Shown: positions 9,778 to 22,000 of the stretch, one piece after another
How the letters are laid out: each line of letters opens with the position of its first letter
Position numbering within the stretch: the stretch's first letter is position 1
Assembly: GCA_017979445.1 (NCBI GenBank)
Contig: CM030706.1
Coordinates: 18,958,967 to 19,022,966 of the forward strand
DNA from: Akebia trifoliata
Lineage: Eukaryota > Streptophyta > Magnoliopsida > Ranunculales > Lardizabalaceae
Length of the DNA: 64,000 nucleotides
Direction of reading: 5' to 3'
The notes under the pieces: generated by a model
What the model saw: the letters and a program-made list of their open reading frames with translations, nothing else
Databases searched by the model: none
What the model was told of the DNA's origin: nothing
Translations under genes and position numbers: made by a program

Positions 9778-12700
9778 ACTTTACTATTTGGGAAAAACAT
9801 GCTTAGGGCAATGACCCTACAAGCCTTTGTCTATTAAGATGAAGAGAAGATTATAGATTTACAAGTATATCCTCATACATACATTCACACCAAAAATGAT
9901 GCAAACACACTCCCCCATAAGAAATTAGACACTTTACAACAATAAAGTCCACGAAGAACGTGGGAGATTGAGTTGAGTTGGATGTTTCACTCCCAAAAGT
10001 GATCAAAGGCTTCACTTCTTTAGTTCCCCTTGAAGCTTGTGATGAGTTGATCGATTCTCTCTTCTACGCCAAAGCCTAGCAGAACCTCCAAGCAGATGGA
10101 AACCAAGGATGAAGGGGGAAGGAGGCTAAGGTTTTTCTTTAGGGTTTATTCTTGGAGAAGAAAATAAAAACCTGTAAATTTTCCCTAATTCTAGTATTTT
10201 GTTTTCTTTTACATATAAACTCTATGTCCCAAGTTTCGATTTTAACGAACTTATAGCCTATTTTGGTTCATTTTTCAATACGGACTAATGGTGTCATCAG
10301 ATTTATTAAAATCAACTCTTATAATTTTTTTCCTATTTGGTTAATCTTAGTATATAAACCCCCCAAGATATGAAAATTATGATGATTGATTTCCTCGAGA
10401 TATGACTTAAATATTCAGGTCAACGTTCCTTGTGGATCAGTGATAGTTACTGAGAGGACTTGAAGACCCCATGTGCAGAATTTTTTGAAGACTCTACATT
10501 GGAGAGTGCATGTGGGCTGTGTTTAGATCGAGGAGGACTTGTTTGATGAATTAGAATGGCCAACACATAGCAATAATGTTATAATGCTTAGAATTTATCT
10601 AGTATTCTATTTTGAAGTTTTATTTTGGACTTGCTTTTATGTTTTGAGTTATTTTTTTGGTTTATTAGCCCATGATCATAGTATAGATGTTTGGGATAGT
10701 TTGGTAACTATAAAAAGACAAGGGTTGTAAATTTAGGAGAGATAAAGTTATAAAAATTATAGTATTTTTATTATTTATCTTTAAGTTAAAGTGTAGGTTA
10801 GGTATTTTTCTCTTCAAGATTTTGTTTAAGTATTTAAAGACATCTTTATGTTATTTTAGAAAAATTTTAGAATAACATTTACAGAATTTTCTGGTTTCTT
10901 GCATGAATGTTGAGGCATTCAACCTGGTGAATAAGATACATGCATCTACTCCATCTTTTTCTTCTTTATTTCAGGTACAGATCTTATTTTCTTCTTCTAC
11001 ATCTGCCATAGGTTCTTTAATTTTTCTGTTTCTAAACACTAAATCAGTTCTAATCATCCTCTTTTAGAGTCCTTACACCTAGTTGAACCTCCCAAATCCT
11101 CTCCCAAGTCATACATGTTTCCCAGCGCAAACCAGTCCCAAAAAACGTAGCCAAATCTCCATAAACCTCTCCCAAAATCATTTCTACTTGCCGTCCAATA
11201 ATTTACAAGAAGTCTAGACTAACCAAACCTAAATTTTTTTAATAATCTAAAACCTAGAATTAACCTTAGGAATCCTAGTTTTTCTATATGTTTCCAAATA
11301 TTGTTAGATTAATACCCTAGGCTAGTTGGAAGTTCTATCTTCCATAAGATCCCTCATCCCTCAATTTAATATTTTAGATTCAATCCCGCGGGACTAAAAT
11401 ACTGAGAATTATTTGTTATTTATTTATTAGAATTCTCTTATTTTCTGTGATATTCATTGTCGTTGATAATTCTGTTGTAGTCTTAGAACCAACATCTTTG
11501 TTCATCGCAAATTCAACAAATTTTGAAAAATAAGATTCAAGTACTCGTGTATATTTTAGTTTTTAATTTATTTTAATTGTATACGTTAATTTGAGTTTCG
11601 AGGGAAATAGAAAATTGAACATAAAACTTAAATCAATGCATTTGATTGGATGGCTAGGATCATTGAGTGGGATGAATTATTATTAATTTTTTTTTTTTTT
11701 TGATAAGCAGTGGGATGAATTTCAGCTAGGAGAACTTCGTGAATCAATGCAATTGATGTCTAAGGTCATTCGGTGGAGACAATATTTCATCTAGGAGATC
11801 TTTTAGATAGGGTCCCTGATTTGTACAGTTTAAATTGATCGGGATATTTCCCACTTAACATGAAGAAGTGTTCTTATATTAGAAATACTGTAATAATGAG
11901 ACTAACCATGCGTGTCATATAAGTTATGTTAATTTATTAATCAATGAGAATGTTGGTCCCATCATTTCCAACTCCACAAACACAGATTCTTTAAATATAT
12001 GGCGTTCATCATAGATAAAATTCCTGTTTAGAAGGATAAGCATGATGGTCCTTGGGAACACAACTCACTAATCTTTAGACAGTCTAACAGTTTGGATCTA
12101 AGTAAAAGCTTCCTAAAATGATTCTCTGATTTTTTATGAATCCCAAGGACCCAAAATACTTTGTGGCATGCTCTTTCAGGCCTACTGGTTGCACGAATGT
12201 TTGGCCTACCTCTTGTTGGTCCTGCACAAAAAAAAACCTGATGGATGATTTCTAGCTAGTTGAATTTGAGGATTTTTTGGAGGGATTATTTTTCCCTTAT
12301 TTTTAATATTTTCTTTTAGCTACTGTAATCTTCTGGCAGGTTGCTCGACCTCCATTCTCTTAGTAATTATCTTTATCTGAAAAAAAATATTGAGGTGGCA
12401 AAGATTTGCTTTAATGGGCCTAGATGAGGTGTTATATGGTTTGATTGGGATGTGTTAAACTTTTGATGTGCTCATCAAAATCAACTCCCCACCCCTTTCC
12501 CCTTGGGCGTGCGAGTCATTGAGAAATCAGTGAAATAAAATGAAGAAATCAGTTAAGGCTTAGGGGGAAATCAACAACGGATTAGGAGATAATTCAATGA
12601 GAAGACAACCATGTAGAAATATCTTTTTATTTTTATTTTTTATTTCTCCCTTTCATGGTCCATTTACGTGAATAGTAATCCTATTATTCCTAATCTCTCT

Positions 12701-12960
12701 CCCTCTTGATCCGATCACAGACCGAGTGTGGTTTGTGATGGATTGCTGATATAAAATTTTCTTTTAAAGTAGTAAAACGAAAATAAGTTGCTACCGAATC
12801 CATGGCCATTCATATGGACTCTCAACACTCCTGTGTACTGGACGAATCCATGTATCACGTCTTTGATATGAAACTTTCTTCTACAGTTGATACTTTGAAA
12901 TCCAAAATTCAGTCACCTATAAAAAAAATCTGACATTCGTGTCTCACTTTCCTTTTCTAG
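9778..12960. other. LTR-derived and unassigned sequence upstream of the first visible GlnRS exon
   Basis: 9779-10170 may be the decayed 5' LTR of the Copia fragment. 10215-10420 resembles the 3' part of the gypsy-like LTRs at 23.4 and 54.3 kb (ctaatggtgtcatcagatt, ctcgagatatga). 11666-11721 carries a tiny LINE tail insertion. No exon of the GlnRS N-terminal domain was found on reading through. The remainder shows nothing I can name. Confidence 0.5.
11666..11721 (-). mobile_element. 30-bp LINE 3'-tail insertion with 13-bp TSD
   Basis: AGTGGGATGAATT occurs at 11666-11678 and again at 11709-11721. Between them are only about 30 bp: attattaat, a T run and gataagc. On the minus strand this is ...CTTATC followed by poly(A), the same 3' end as the full-length LINE at 23614. 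It fits an extremely 5'-truncated retroposition. Confidence 0.7.
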
Positions 12961-13022
12961 TTGGTGATCTGTTTGCGCAAGTTCGGAAGATACACCCCTG
13001 GGCTGATCCAAAGATTGTTAAG
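12961..13022 (+). CDS. GlnRS visible exon 1
   Basis: Encodes (V)[20 protein letters not shown], the end of the N-terminal domain. The acceptor is TTTTCTAG and the donor GTAATC. It enters in phase 1, so at least one more upstream exon is required. Confidence 0.85.
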
Positions 13023-16000
13023 GTAATCAGGTTTTTTTTTTAACACCTTATTACCTCTTCTGGTATATTAAATAACGTTGAGCTGCTTTTTTTTTTCCCA
13101 CTCTTCTTAATTCTTTTGCTTGCTGTGCTTTGCGTTTGTTACAGCACGTAATAGATGGGAAGTTATATGGATTACTTGGTGAGAGAACTGCAGCTGATGA
13201 TGAAAAGCCTTCAAGGAGGAAGAAAGAGAAGCCTGTTAAAACAGAGGTAGGGGCTTGTTGCCACTCATCTTCATAAAATATTGCTTCTTTCATTCATGTC
13301 TAACCTTTACTTCCATTTGTTTTTTTTCTTTCTGCTTTTGTTCAAACTTTCTAGGATCAAACCTCTGTTGTCGATACTCCTTTAGTGGCTCCTTGTGAAG
13401 AAGAACTTAACCCTTTTGCAATATTTCCTCAACCCGAGGAAAATTTAAAGGTATTTGATTTTCAATCTTCTGTTTAATATAACTTTGAATGTTCAAGCGT
13501 TCATTGGCTGGTGCAAAAATGTAAATGTAATGTCGCAGTACTAATTTAAGCTCTAATGCTCTTCGTCTTTGTTTGCTCATACATGTGCTTTGGTCCAATC
13601 TGTTGGCTGATCCATAGCTTTAGGTGTTCATATACAAACTCATTGTTTTCCATTTCAATGTGCAAATGTACTTCCTTTGGAACCTTACCCCCATTGATGA
13701 TTCTCCATGAAAACTTGAAGATGGATATTGTTAAACTACTTTCTTATTTAGTATGATTATTGTGTTCCTCGCTTGAATTTTGATGAAAGCGAGATGATAT
13801 ATGTTTTGTGGATTATCAGGTGCATACTGAAATATTTTTTAGCGACCGCCCTGTATTGAGAGTTTGCAATACGAAGGAAACACTTGAAAAACATTTGAAA
13901 GCAACAGGAGGTAGAGTCTTCACCCGCTTCCCACCGGAACCAAATGGGTACCTACATATTGGTCATGCCAAGGTAATAACGTCTTCTAGTAAGAAAGCTA
14001 CAGATCCATTATTTTCTTTGAGACTTTTTAGCATTTATCTAATATCAGTTTTACAGGCTATGTTTGTTAGCTTTGGCTTGGCAAAAGAGAGAGATGGGTG
14101 TTGTTACCTTAGGTAAGCATTGCTCTTCTTAGCTTCATTTTCTTACCCCTGCCATTTTCTTTCTATATCGTTCAACAAGATCCAAACTGTATAGTAGTAA
14201 AATGTTGTTCTTCTTTCTAAAGTTCCTCTGTGCTATGTTTTATTAGTTGCATCTTGCTTGTTTCAACTCATGAAAACTGTATTGTAGTAAAATGTTGTTT
14301 TTGGAGGGATTCTATTGCCACAATAACTTTTGCTAACGCCACCCAATTCATATGTAAATCACCAAAGAATTAGCACACATCTGGGGTGGCATTAGTAAAA
14401 GTTGGTGTGGCAATAGAAGTTCTCTATTTTTGCTAGCATCCTAGAAAATAAAAAAAATATTTTGGTATGGCAGACAGGATAGGAAATCTCTGTGGTCTCT
14501 CTTGAGCTGATCTTATCTGAACATGGGTGCATGGGCATTGGGAAGAACTATGTAGCGTTTTACCTGAACATTGATTTTGAAAGATTTTTCCTTGCAATCT
14601 TCACATGACTGACTGATATGGAAATAAATAAAGGTGAAGAAAGTGTACTTGTTTTGTTAAAAAGTTTACATAACGTCTTCAACCATTTTCAATTTCCTTG
14701 GCCTTTTCAATGTACTCACTCACGATGCTTTTTGTGGAGCATGGGATATTATTTTATATTGACCGACTTTCCTGTTTTTCTCTTGATCGATATATTGTGA
14801 TTATTGTTCTCTTTTGTCATAAAAGCCTTATCCCACAAACTTGGGATCGGATGAATTAATTTTGTTCCTCCATTCGATTCTTTCTAAAGCCAAACCCTAT
14901 TCACGTCTTCTGTAGATAGGGATCCCATCATTTTTTCTTTCAGGAAGAGAGATCTTGAAGTTACTATTATGTAAATAATAATAGTCATCATTAAGAGCAT
15001 CTTATCCCAAAAATTTGATGTCAGTTGAACAGATTCTGGTCCTCCATCCAGTCATGTAGAAATCTATGCCCACTATTATTCCAAGTGTGTTAATATCTGC
15101 TCTCACTACCTCAAACCATGTTCTTCTGGTTCTTCTTTTTTCCCTTTTAGAACCTTCAACTTGCTCCTTTTAACTGGTGCTGTAATATTGGCCTTCATCA
15201 CATATTTCATGAATTGGTAAATAAAGTATTCATGCACCAAGCTTGAGGATCAGTTGTTCTTCTCTAGTAATTAGATACATGTCCTCGGGTTCAGAGATTG
15301 CAGTAATTCAAATATTGGCCCCTGTTCTTTTTTTCTTTTTTTACCTTCTCTTTTTGGAAGTCTAAATTGCTTTAGTTTCTCAGCTTAGTACTTTTCTCTG
15401 GGGCTTCTAGGTATGATGATACAAACCCTGAGGCTGAAAAGAAAGAGTATATTGATCATATTGAAGAAATTGTCCAATGGATGGGTTGGAAGCCTTTCAA
15501 GGTATGATCTTATGTTTTTGGCAACTATACTTTTTACTCATGCTTAACTATTTGTTCTGTGCTTTGGCAATAATTGACAAATTTTGGATTTTTGCAGATC
15601 ACTTACACTAGTGATTATTTTCAAGATCTGTATGATCTAGCTGTGGAGCTGATACGTAGAGGCCATGCTTATGTTGATCACCAGGTTGCTAGGAGCAGCA
15701 CAATTAATTTTTTACCCGACCTACATGCTAATGGTTTTATGTTGATATGCAATTTTTGCATTCACGATGTTTTGTCCTTGTACCTGTTTGAAAATAGTTA
15801 AACTAAATCATTCTCTTAAATGTGGCTATTTTTTCAGACTTCTGATGAGATAAAGGAGTATAGGGAGAAAAAGATGAACAGTCCTTGGAGGGACAGGCCA
15901 GTTGCAGAATCATTGAAGCTGTTTGATGAAATGAGACGAGGAATGATTGAAGAAGGCAAAGCAACACTTAGAATGAAGCAAGACATGCAGAGTGATAATT

Positions 16001-19000
16001 ATAATATGTATGATCTTATCGCGTATCGTATAAAGGCAAGTGTGCACTCATAACCTTCCTTTTTTTTGAGACGTAACCCTTTTCTTACTTAAATTCACTG
16101 AGCGACTCATATTTCAGTTACTTGATTTCCTCTATCCAGTTTACTCCCCATCCACATTCAGGAGACAAGTGGTGTATTTATCCAAGTTATGATTATTCTC
16201 ATTGCATTGTGGATTCTCTTGAAAATATCACACATTCGGTATGTTCTTTTATTTGCAGCTATATCTCTCTTACTGTAATTATCCACAAGTGATTTGTCTA
16301 TGAAAAGTTAGTCTCCTCTTCACGTGTTTCTTCCTTTTTAGTATCTTTCTTTTTTATTTTCCTCTTTTGTACCTAGTTGGTCATCTAGACCACATTTTTC
16401 TAGCTCTTGATGAAATTTTATTACCTATAAAAACAAAGAAGCAATACGTATTTCATATTGTGTTGTCCTCTTTACAATACATTGCCTGTCCCAAGCTCGG
16501 ATTAAGGACGGAAGTTGTATCAGGTTGGCAGCCAATGTAAAAATCTGCCACCCCTTAACATGAATCTTGATAGACATTTCATTCCTTTCATGCTAGTGAT
16601 TCTCCTAAAAGAGCAGAAGAGTACACACTTTCAATAGTAGACCTAAGGCGTACTCGAGGCATTTTGGGTTCTTGAGGCAAGGCGTAAGCCTCAAGGTGCA
16701 TTGAGGCATAAACCTCAATTAATTAATTTTTTTTTTTTAAAAGTGTGTGTATACACCAGGAACAGGGAATGAAGGAAATGACCCCAGGTACTAGATTAAT
16801 CCTTTGCCATCTTCTGATTATGATCCAAGCCTTGAAGAACGAGTGGAAGCCATCGATTCGTCCCCATCTTGTGTCCCAGTCCCTTCTTACGAACCCAGGT
16901 GGGCAATAACAAGCGAATGAGAGAAGGTATGAGGAATGGGATCCACTGGCACCGAGTAATCTATCTCTTTCGGACCCTGCCTTAGGTGTCTTAGTTCGTA
17001 AGGGCATTCCTAACCCCTTCCAACCTCTTCTGCAGTCATTTCACCTGAGCAAAGCGGCAAATAACCTTCCTACCCTACCCACCCCTGGTATCTCTTCTGA
17101 TTGAAAAGCCTCTACAAGATTAGAACTCCTAAACCTTTCTTGTCTTCCAGGATGGGCATTGCTAAGGCAGCAACAGAAAGAAGAACCCGGATGGATGTCA
17201 ATTTAGCTATTGGAGCAAAAGTCTCTTTGTAATCCACCCCATCAACTTGGGTGAATCCCTTAGCTACAAGACAAGCCTTGTATCTTTCAACAAAGCCATC
17301 TGACTTATATTTCACTGTGTAAATCCATCTGCAACCTTTCACATGATGTCCTATTGGTAGTTCAACTAGATCCTAAGTTTTCTGCTTTTCAAGGGCTACC
17401 ATCTCCAGGTCCATAGCCTTTTTCCATCTAGGATGTGCTAAGGCATCTGCAAATTTAGTAGGAATAGAAATAGACGAAACAGAAGCAAGATAGGCAAGGA
17501 ATGAAGAAGATAAAGAATTATAAGAAACAAAATTGTTAACAAGATAACGAGTACATGATTGAGTTCCTTTTCTAAGAGCAATTGACAAATCAAGAGATGA
17601 TTGTTCAGGGACAAAGGTAATACCTGACGAATTCGATGTTGGTGGTATATCAACATTATGAGCTACCTGCTGATCTTGAGAAGGATTTCTTCTACTGTAA
17701 ACCTGCAATGGTTTCTCAGACGTATCTATGCCTTTATCCATAGTAGACGCTTCAGTTGGATGACTAATAACAACAGGCAAATGAGTATCCGTGTCTAAAC
17801 AAGAAAAGACATAGATTTACCCAAGTTTGAGAAATAAGGAACATCTTCAAAAAATGTTACATCTTTAGACATGAACTTTCTGTGTAATAGGACAATACCA
17901 CAACAAAGACACATTTCAAAGACTGAGGACCCAGCTTATCTTTTGTAGGACCAAGAATATGAACAAAAAGATACACATCCAAAAACTTTGGGAGGAAGAG
18001 AAAATAAGGACTTAACTGGAAACAACAACTGGAGTGGGTACAACCCCCCAAGATCCGCCAATGGCATTCGATTGATCATAAAGGCATAAGTCAAGATGGC
18101 TTCATCCTAGTAGGTTTTAGGAACCTTCATTTCAATTAAATGAGACCTGGTAACTCCTAAAAGATGACGCGTTTTTCGTTCTGCAACCCCATTTTGTTAT
18201 GGTGTTCCTGTACAAGAGAATTGAGTTTCAATACTTTCATCTAAGAAACAATCTTTCAAACCATGATAGGTATACTCCCCTACTTTATCTGATCTAAATA
18301 CTTTGAGTTTATTATCAAATTGAGTCTTAATCATTTTGTGAAAACACTAAACAATATTAGTCACATCATCACAACTTTTCATCAAATAAACGTAAGTAGC
18401 TCTGGAGTAATTATCAATAGATGACACAAAATAACGAAACCCAAATAATGAAGTAATTGGTGCTGGTCCCCATACATGTGAATGAACTAATTGAAAAAGA
18501 GAAGAACTTTTATTCAAACTAGGGGGATAAGTAGTTTGACAATGTGTAGAAAATTGACAAGTCTCACAAGAAAGCTTAAATTCACTACTTAAATGAAATT
18601 TATTGGGAAATAACAACTGGAGAGACTTCAACGATGGATGACCAAGAAGGTGATGCCAAAGGTGTATTTGATCAGTAGAGAAGCCTGATTTACCAAGCAT
18701 GTAGTAGAAATCTTCTATATGTCCAACAATTATAATCCATCCTGTTCACATCCACCACCAATCATCTTCTTTGTTTCCAGGTCCTGAAACACACAATATG
18801 ATGGATAGAAAGTCACACTACACTTCAATTATTTAGTGAGACTACTAACAGATAACAAATTAGAAGGAAAAGAAGGAACTTGAATAACTGAAGGAAGTGA
18901 AAGGGATGAAGAGAAACAAAAAATGCCCTTTCCTGAAGCATTGGGAAGTGACCTGTCTCTAAGTTTAATTCCCCCTGAAATTGGAACTAAGGATGAAAAA

Positions 19001-22000
19001 GCATTTTGCTTACCAGTCATGTGGTCAGATGCCCCTGAATCAATTATCCAGGAGGTAGAAGAGGGATCCTTAACAGAAATGTTTGCAGATATACCTGAGT
19101 ACTCATCTTTAGTAACAGATCCCAAAGAGGCTTTGAGGGCAGCAATATGTTGTGTAAGATCCTTGATAGCTTGATCTTTTGGGTCTGGAATTGAACTTCT
19201 TGGAGTAGGTTGGTTGGTACAGTTACTCTCCCCCTCAATAGATGCATTATTAGCAGTTGATGATCTGAAAATTTTGGGCTTCAGTTAAGGATTTAAATCT
19301 CAACATCTTTCTTTAGTGTATCTTCTCTTACCACAATGGCTGCACTTCAATTTTTTTTCTTCTTCTTCAGACATAAAAGGTTGAGATTGACTTTTACTCA
19401 TTTCAAATCTTTTATTCTTCTTACAATCTGCTGCAAGGGCGGACCTCTCTATGTTAGATGTGATAGAGCTCATAGAAGTAGCATGTCTGTTGGCTTCTGC
19501 CCTTACATAGTTGAACACTGAATCTAGTGAAGGAAGAGTATCCTTTGCCAAGACCTGGACTCTTTGGAGTTCTAATTCTGGATTGAGACCAGCCAGAAAA
19601 TCAAACTCTTCTTTGCTCAGTCTGCTTCTTAATATCTGCCATAGAATTTGTTGGGGATTGATAGTGGTCTAGTTCTTCCCACTTTTGTCATAGAACACTG
19701 AAATATTCTTCAATACTGAGACTTCCTTTCTGCAATGTATCAATCTCCCTGTGAAGTTGATAAATTCGGGCTAAGTCATCTCTCTGTGAATAAGTTCGAG
19801 ATACTGCTTCCCAAATTTCACGGGGGCTGTTCTTGAAAACAAGAAGTTCCTACTGATAGTGGATTCCATTGAATGAAGGAGCCATGACATCACAGTGAGG
19901 TTTTCACTTTCTCAATCACAATGGGATGAATCCTCTTCTTTAGGTTCTTTACATGCTCCAGTTAAATACCCCAACTTCTTACAGCTTCCAATAAACATCT
20001 TGGCTGACTGGGCCCATTCCAAATAGTTTCTACCATTCAATTTCATGGTGGTAATCATCAGACTTGGGTGGTCATTGTGACTACTTTCCATAGCAGTGAT
20101 TACCTTCTGATTTTCTTCAAAGCTACTCATAATAAATTTCAGATCTAATTAATAACATAAATTTGCCAGAAAAAATTAAATCCAACCTGATTTGGAGGTT
20201 GTGCATCATCATCACAAACAGATCCTAGGGCAACCTTCTTTCATCGAACCCTAGAAACCCTTATTTCTGATTGTGGAGAGTTCCAATTACAAAGTTTAGG
20301 TCGGAACCTGCTCTGATACCATGTTAAAATACTTTACTTGAAAAAGAACAGAGTATAATCAGAAATTTACAAGAGAATAAGAAGGAAGAAGGATATTGGA
20401 GAAAAGATAAAGTAGAAAGCCAAAGAAAAGAGAGAAGAGAAAAAGGAGACTCGTTGGGGGAGAGGAGAGAGTCGAATTAGACTTGTCGCCACCTGGGAAC
20501 GCTAACACAAATCACCATGTCAAATCCTGAGATACTAGGTGGCACCTCAAGACTTGGATATGGTTTCCTCTGTTTATTGTAAGTATTCCAAGGCACTCAA
20601 AAAACTGATAAACCAAAAACATCTCCTGTATATATATATACAAAAAAAATAAAATAAACAAGTAGCGGAAGACTATATACGTCTAAGAATGTAAGATAGA
20701 TTAGAGTGTGGAAGGAGTAAAAATATACAAGATTACAAAAATACTTTCTCTCTAATATGAACCTAACACTTAACCCAATATCTATATACATCATGGACAA
20801 ACTAACTTCTAGTGGGTGTAGCCCCAGTGTTCACCAGGTAATGGACTTTGGTCGTTGGTTTGACCCCCACCAGATAATCCTTACTCGCCGGTTCTAAGCT
20901 CGCCTCACCAACTGTAGGTTCTAAAGCTAAAAAAAAATAGGAAGGAAATGGTGAGTAACAATGGTTACCCAGTAGGTCCACAAATAATTCCTACTAATAA
21001 TCTCTCTTAACATGAACGAACAAGTATACTGAATCATTTTAATACATGCAAAGTTTTACAAGATAAACTGCGAGTAATTGGTACATATGGTTAGGGATGA
21101 GCAACTAAACATTGGAAAGATTCACAACACATCAATTAGTAGTACTCATTATAACATTTTCTTCTTATATAAATCTAATTGATAAAATGGAAACATTAAA
21201 CACGCATATCATTTTATAATTCAAAGTAAAACAACAGATACATAATACACACTGGTGGAGTAGTGGAATTAAAGGGTTGGGATTCCACGATTGGATTGCT
21301 CTCAATCAGGACACGATGCAATATTTTACTGATTTTTAATTCTTAATTTTGTGATTGGTCGCTCATTACCACGGTTGGCTGACCATATATCCGACTCAGG
21401 CTGGTTATTTAATGTGATCGTAAGCAGTGGGTCACTTTTCGATATGTTAAAACGTTCGAATATTCTAGATTGTTAGTAATCACTGACCAATCATCTTCGT
21501 CTATGCCTATCAGGCATGCATGTGATTCCCATTATACATCCTCATTCGTGTACGACATCTTTACATTACAAGTTCACTAGTAAAAATAGAGAATAATAAA
21601 CATGAATTCTAGTTGTGACTCCACTCTCATACGCGTCCCATACCATGTATGAGCTTGGTTGTCTTTACTGTATGTCCCAGGATAGTACATCGCTCTGGAT
21701 GATATGACGGACTATCCCTTCAGGTATTTACAAACTCTTTAATAGTTCACAAAACAACTATATATATCATTTTTCTTTGAAAAAAATAAGAAATTAACAT
21801 TATAGAGTTGAGAATGGATATCCAGTTTCCTACCATGCAATTGTGGCCCACCGGCCTAAAATAAATAACAGTATAGAAAAGTAAATCAACGCTTCGCGCT
21901 AACAGAAAGGAAATAAACATGCAACCGAAATAATTATCCCTGGATATCCGTTCATCAACCCACATACAACACAACAATGTAAAATGCAGACATAACCCCT

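Noticed and set aside
10539..10730. A 63-codon frame with hydrophobic stretches upstream of GlnRS
   Set aside because: No similarity that I recognise and no link by splice sites to GlnRS. Probably chance in AT-rich repeat-derived DNA.
13808..14116. A single 102-codon frame across GlnRS exons 4 and 5
   Set aside because: It reads through the intron 13973-14056. The conserved protein requires splicing there.
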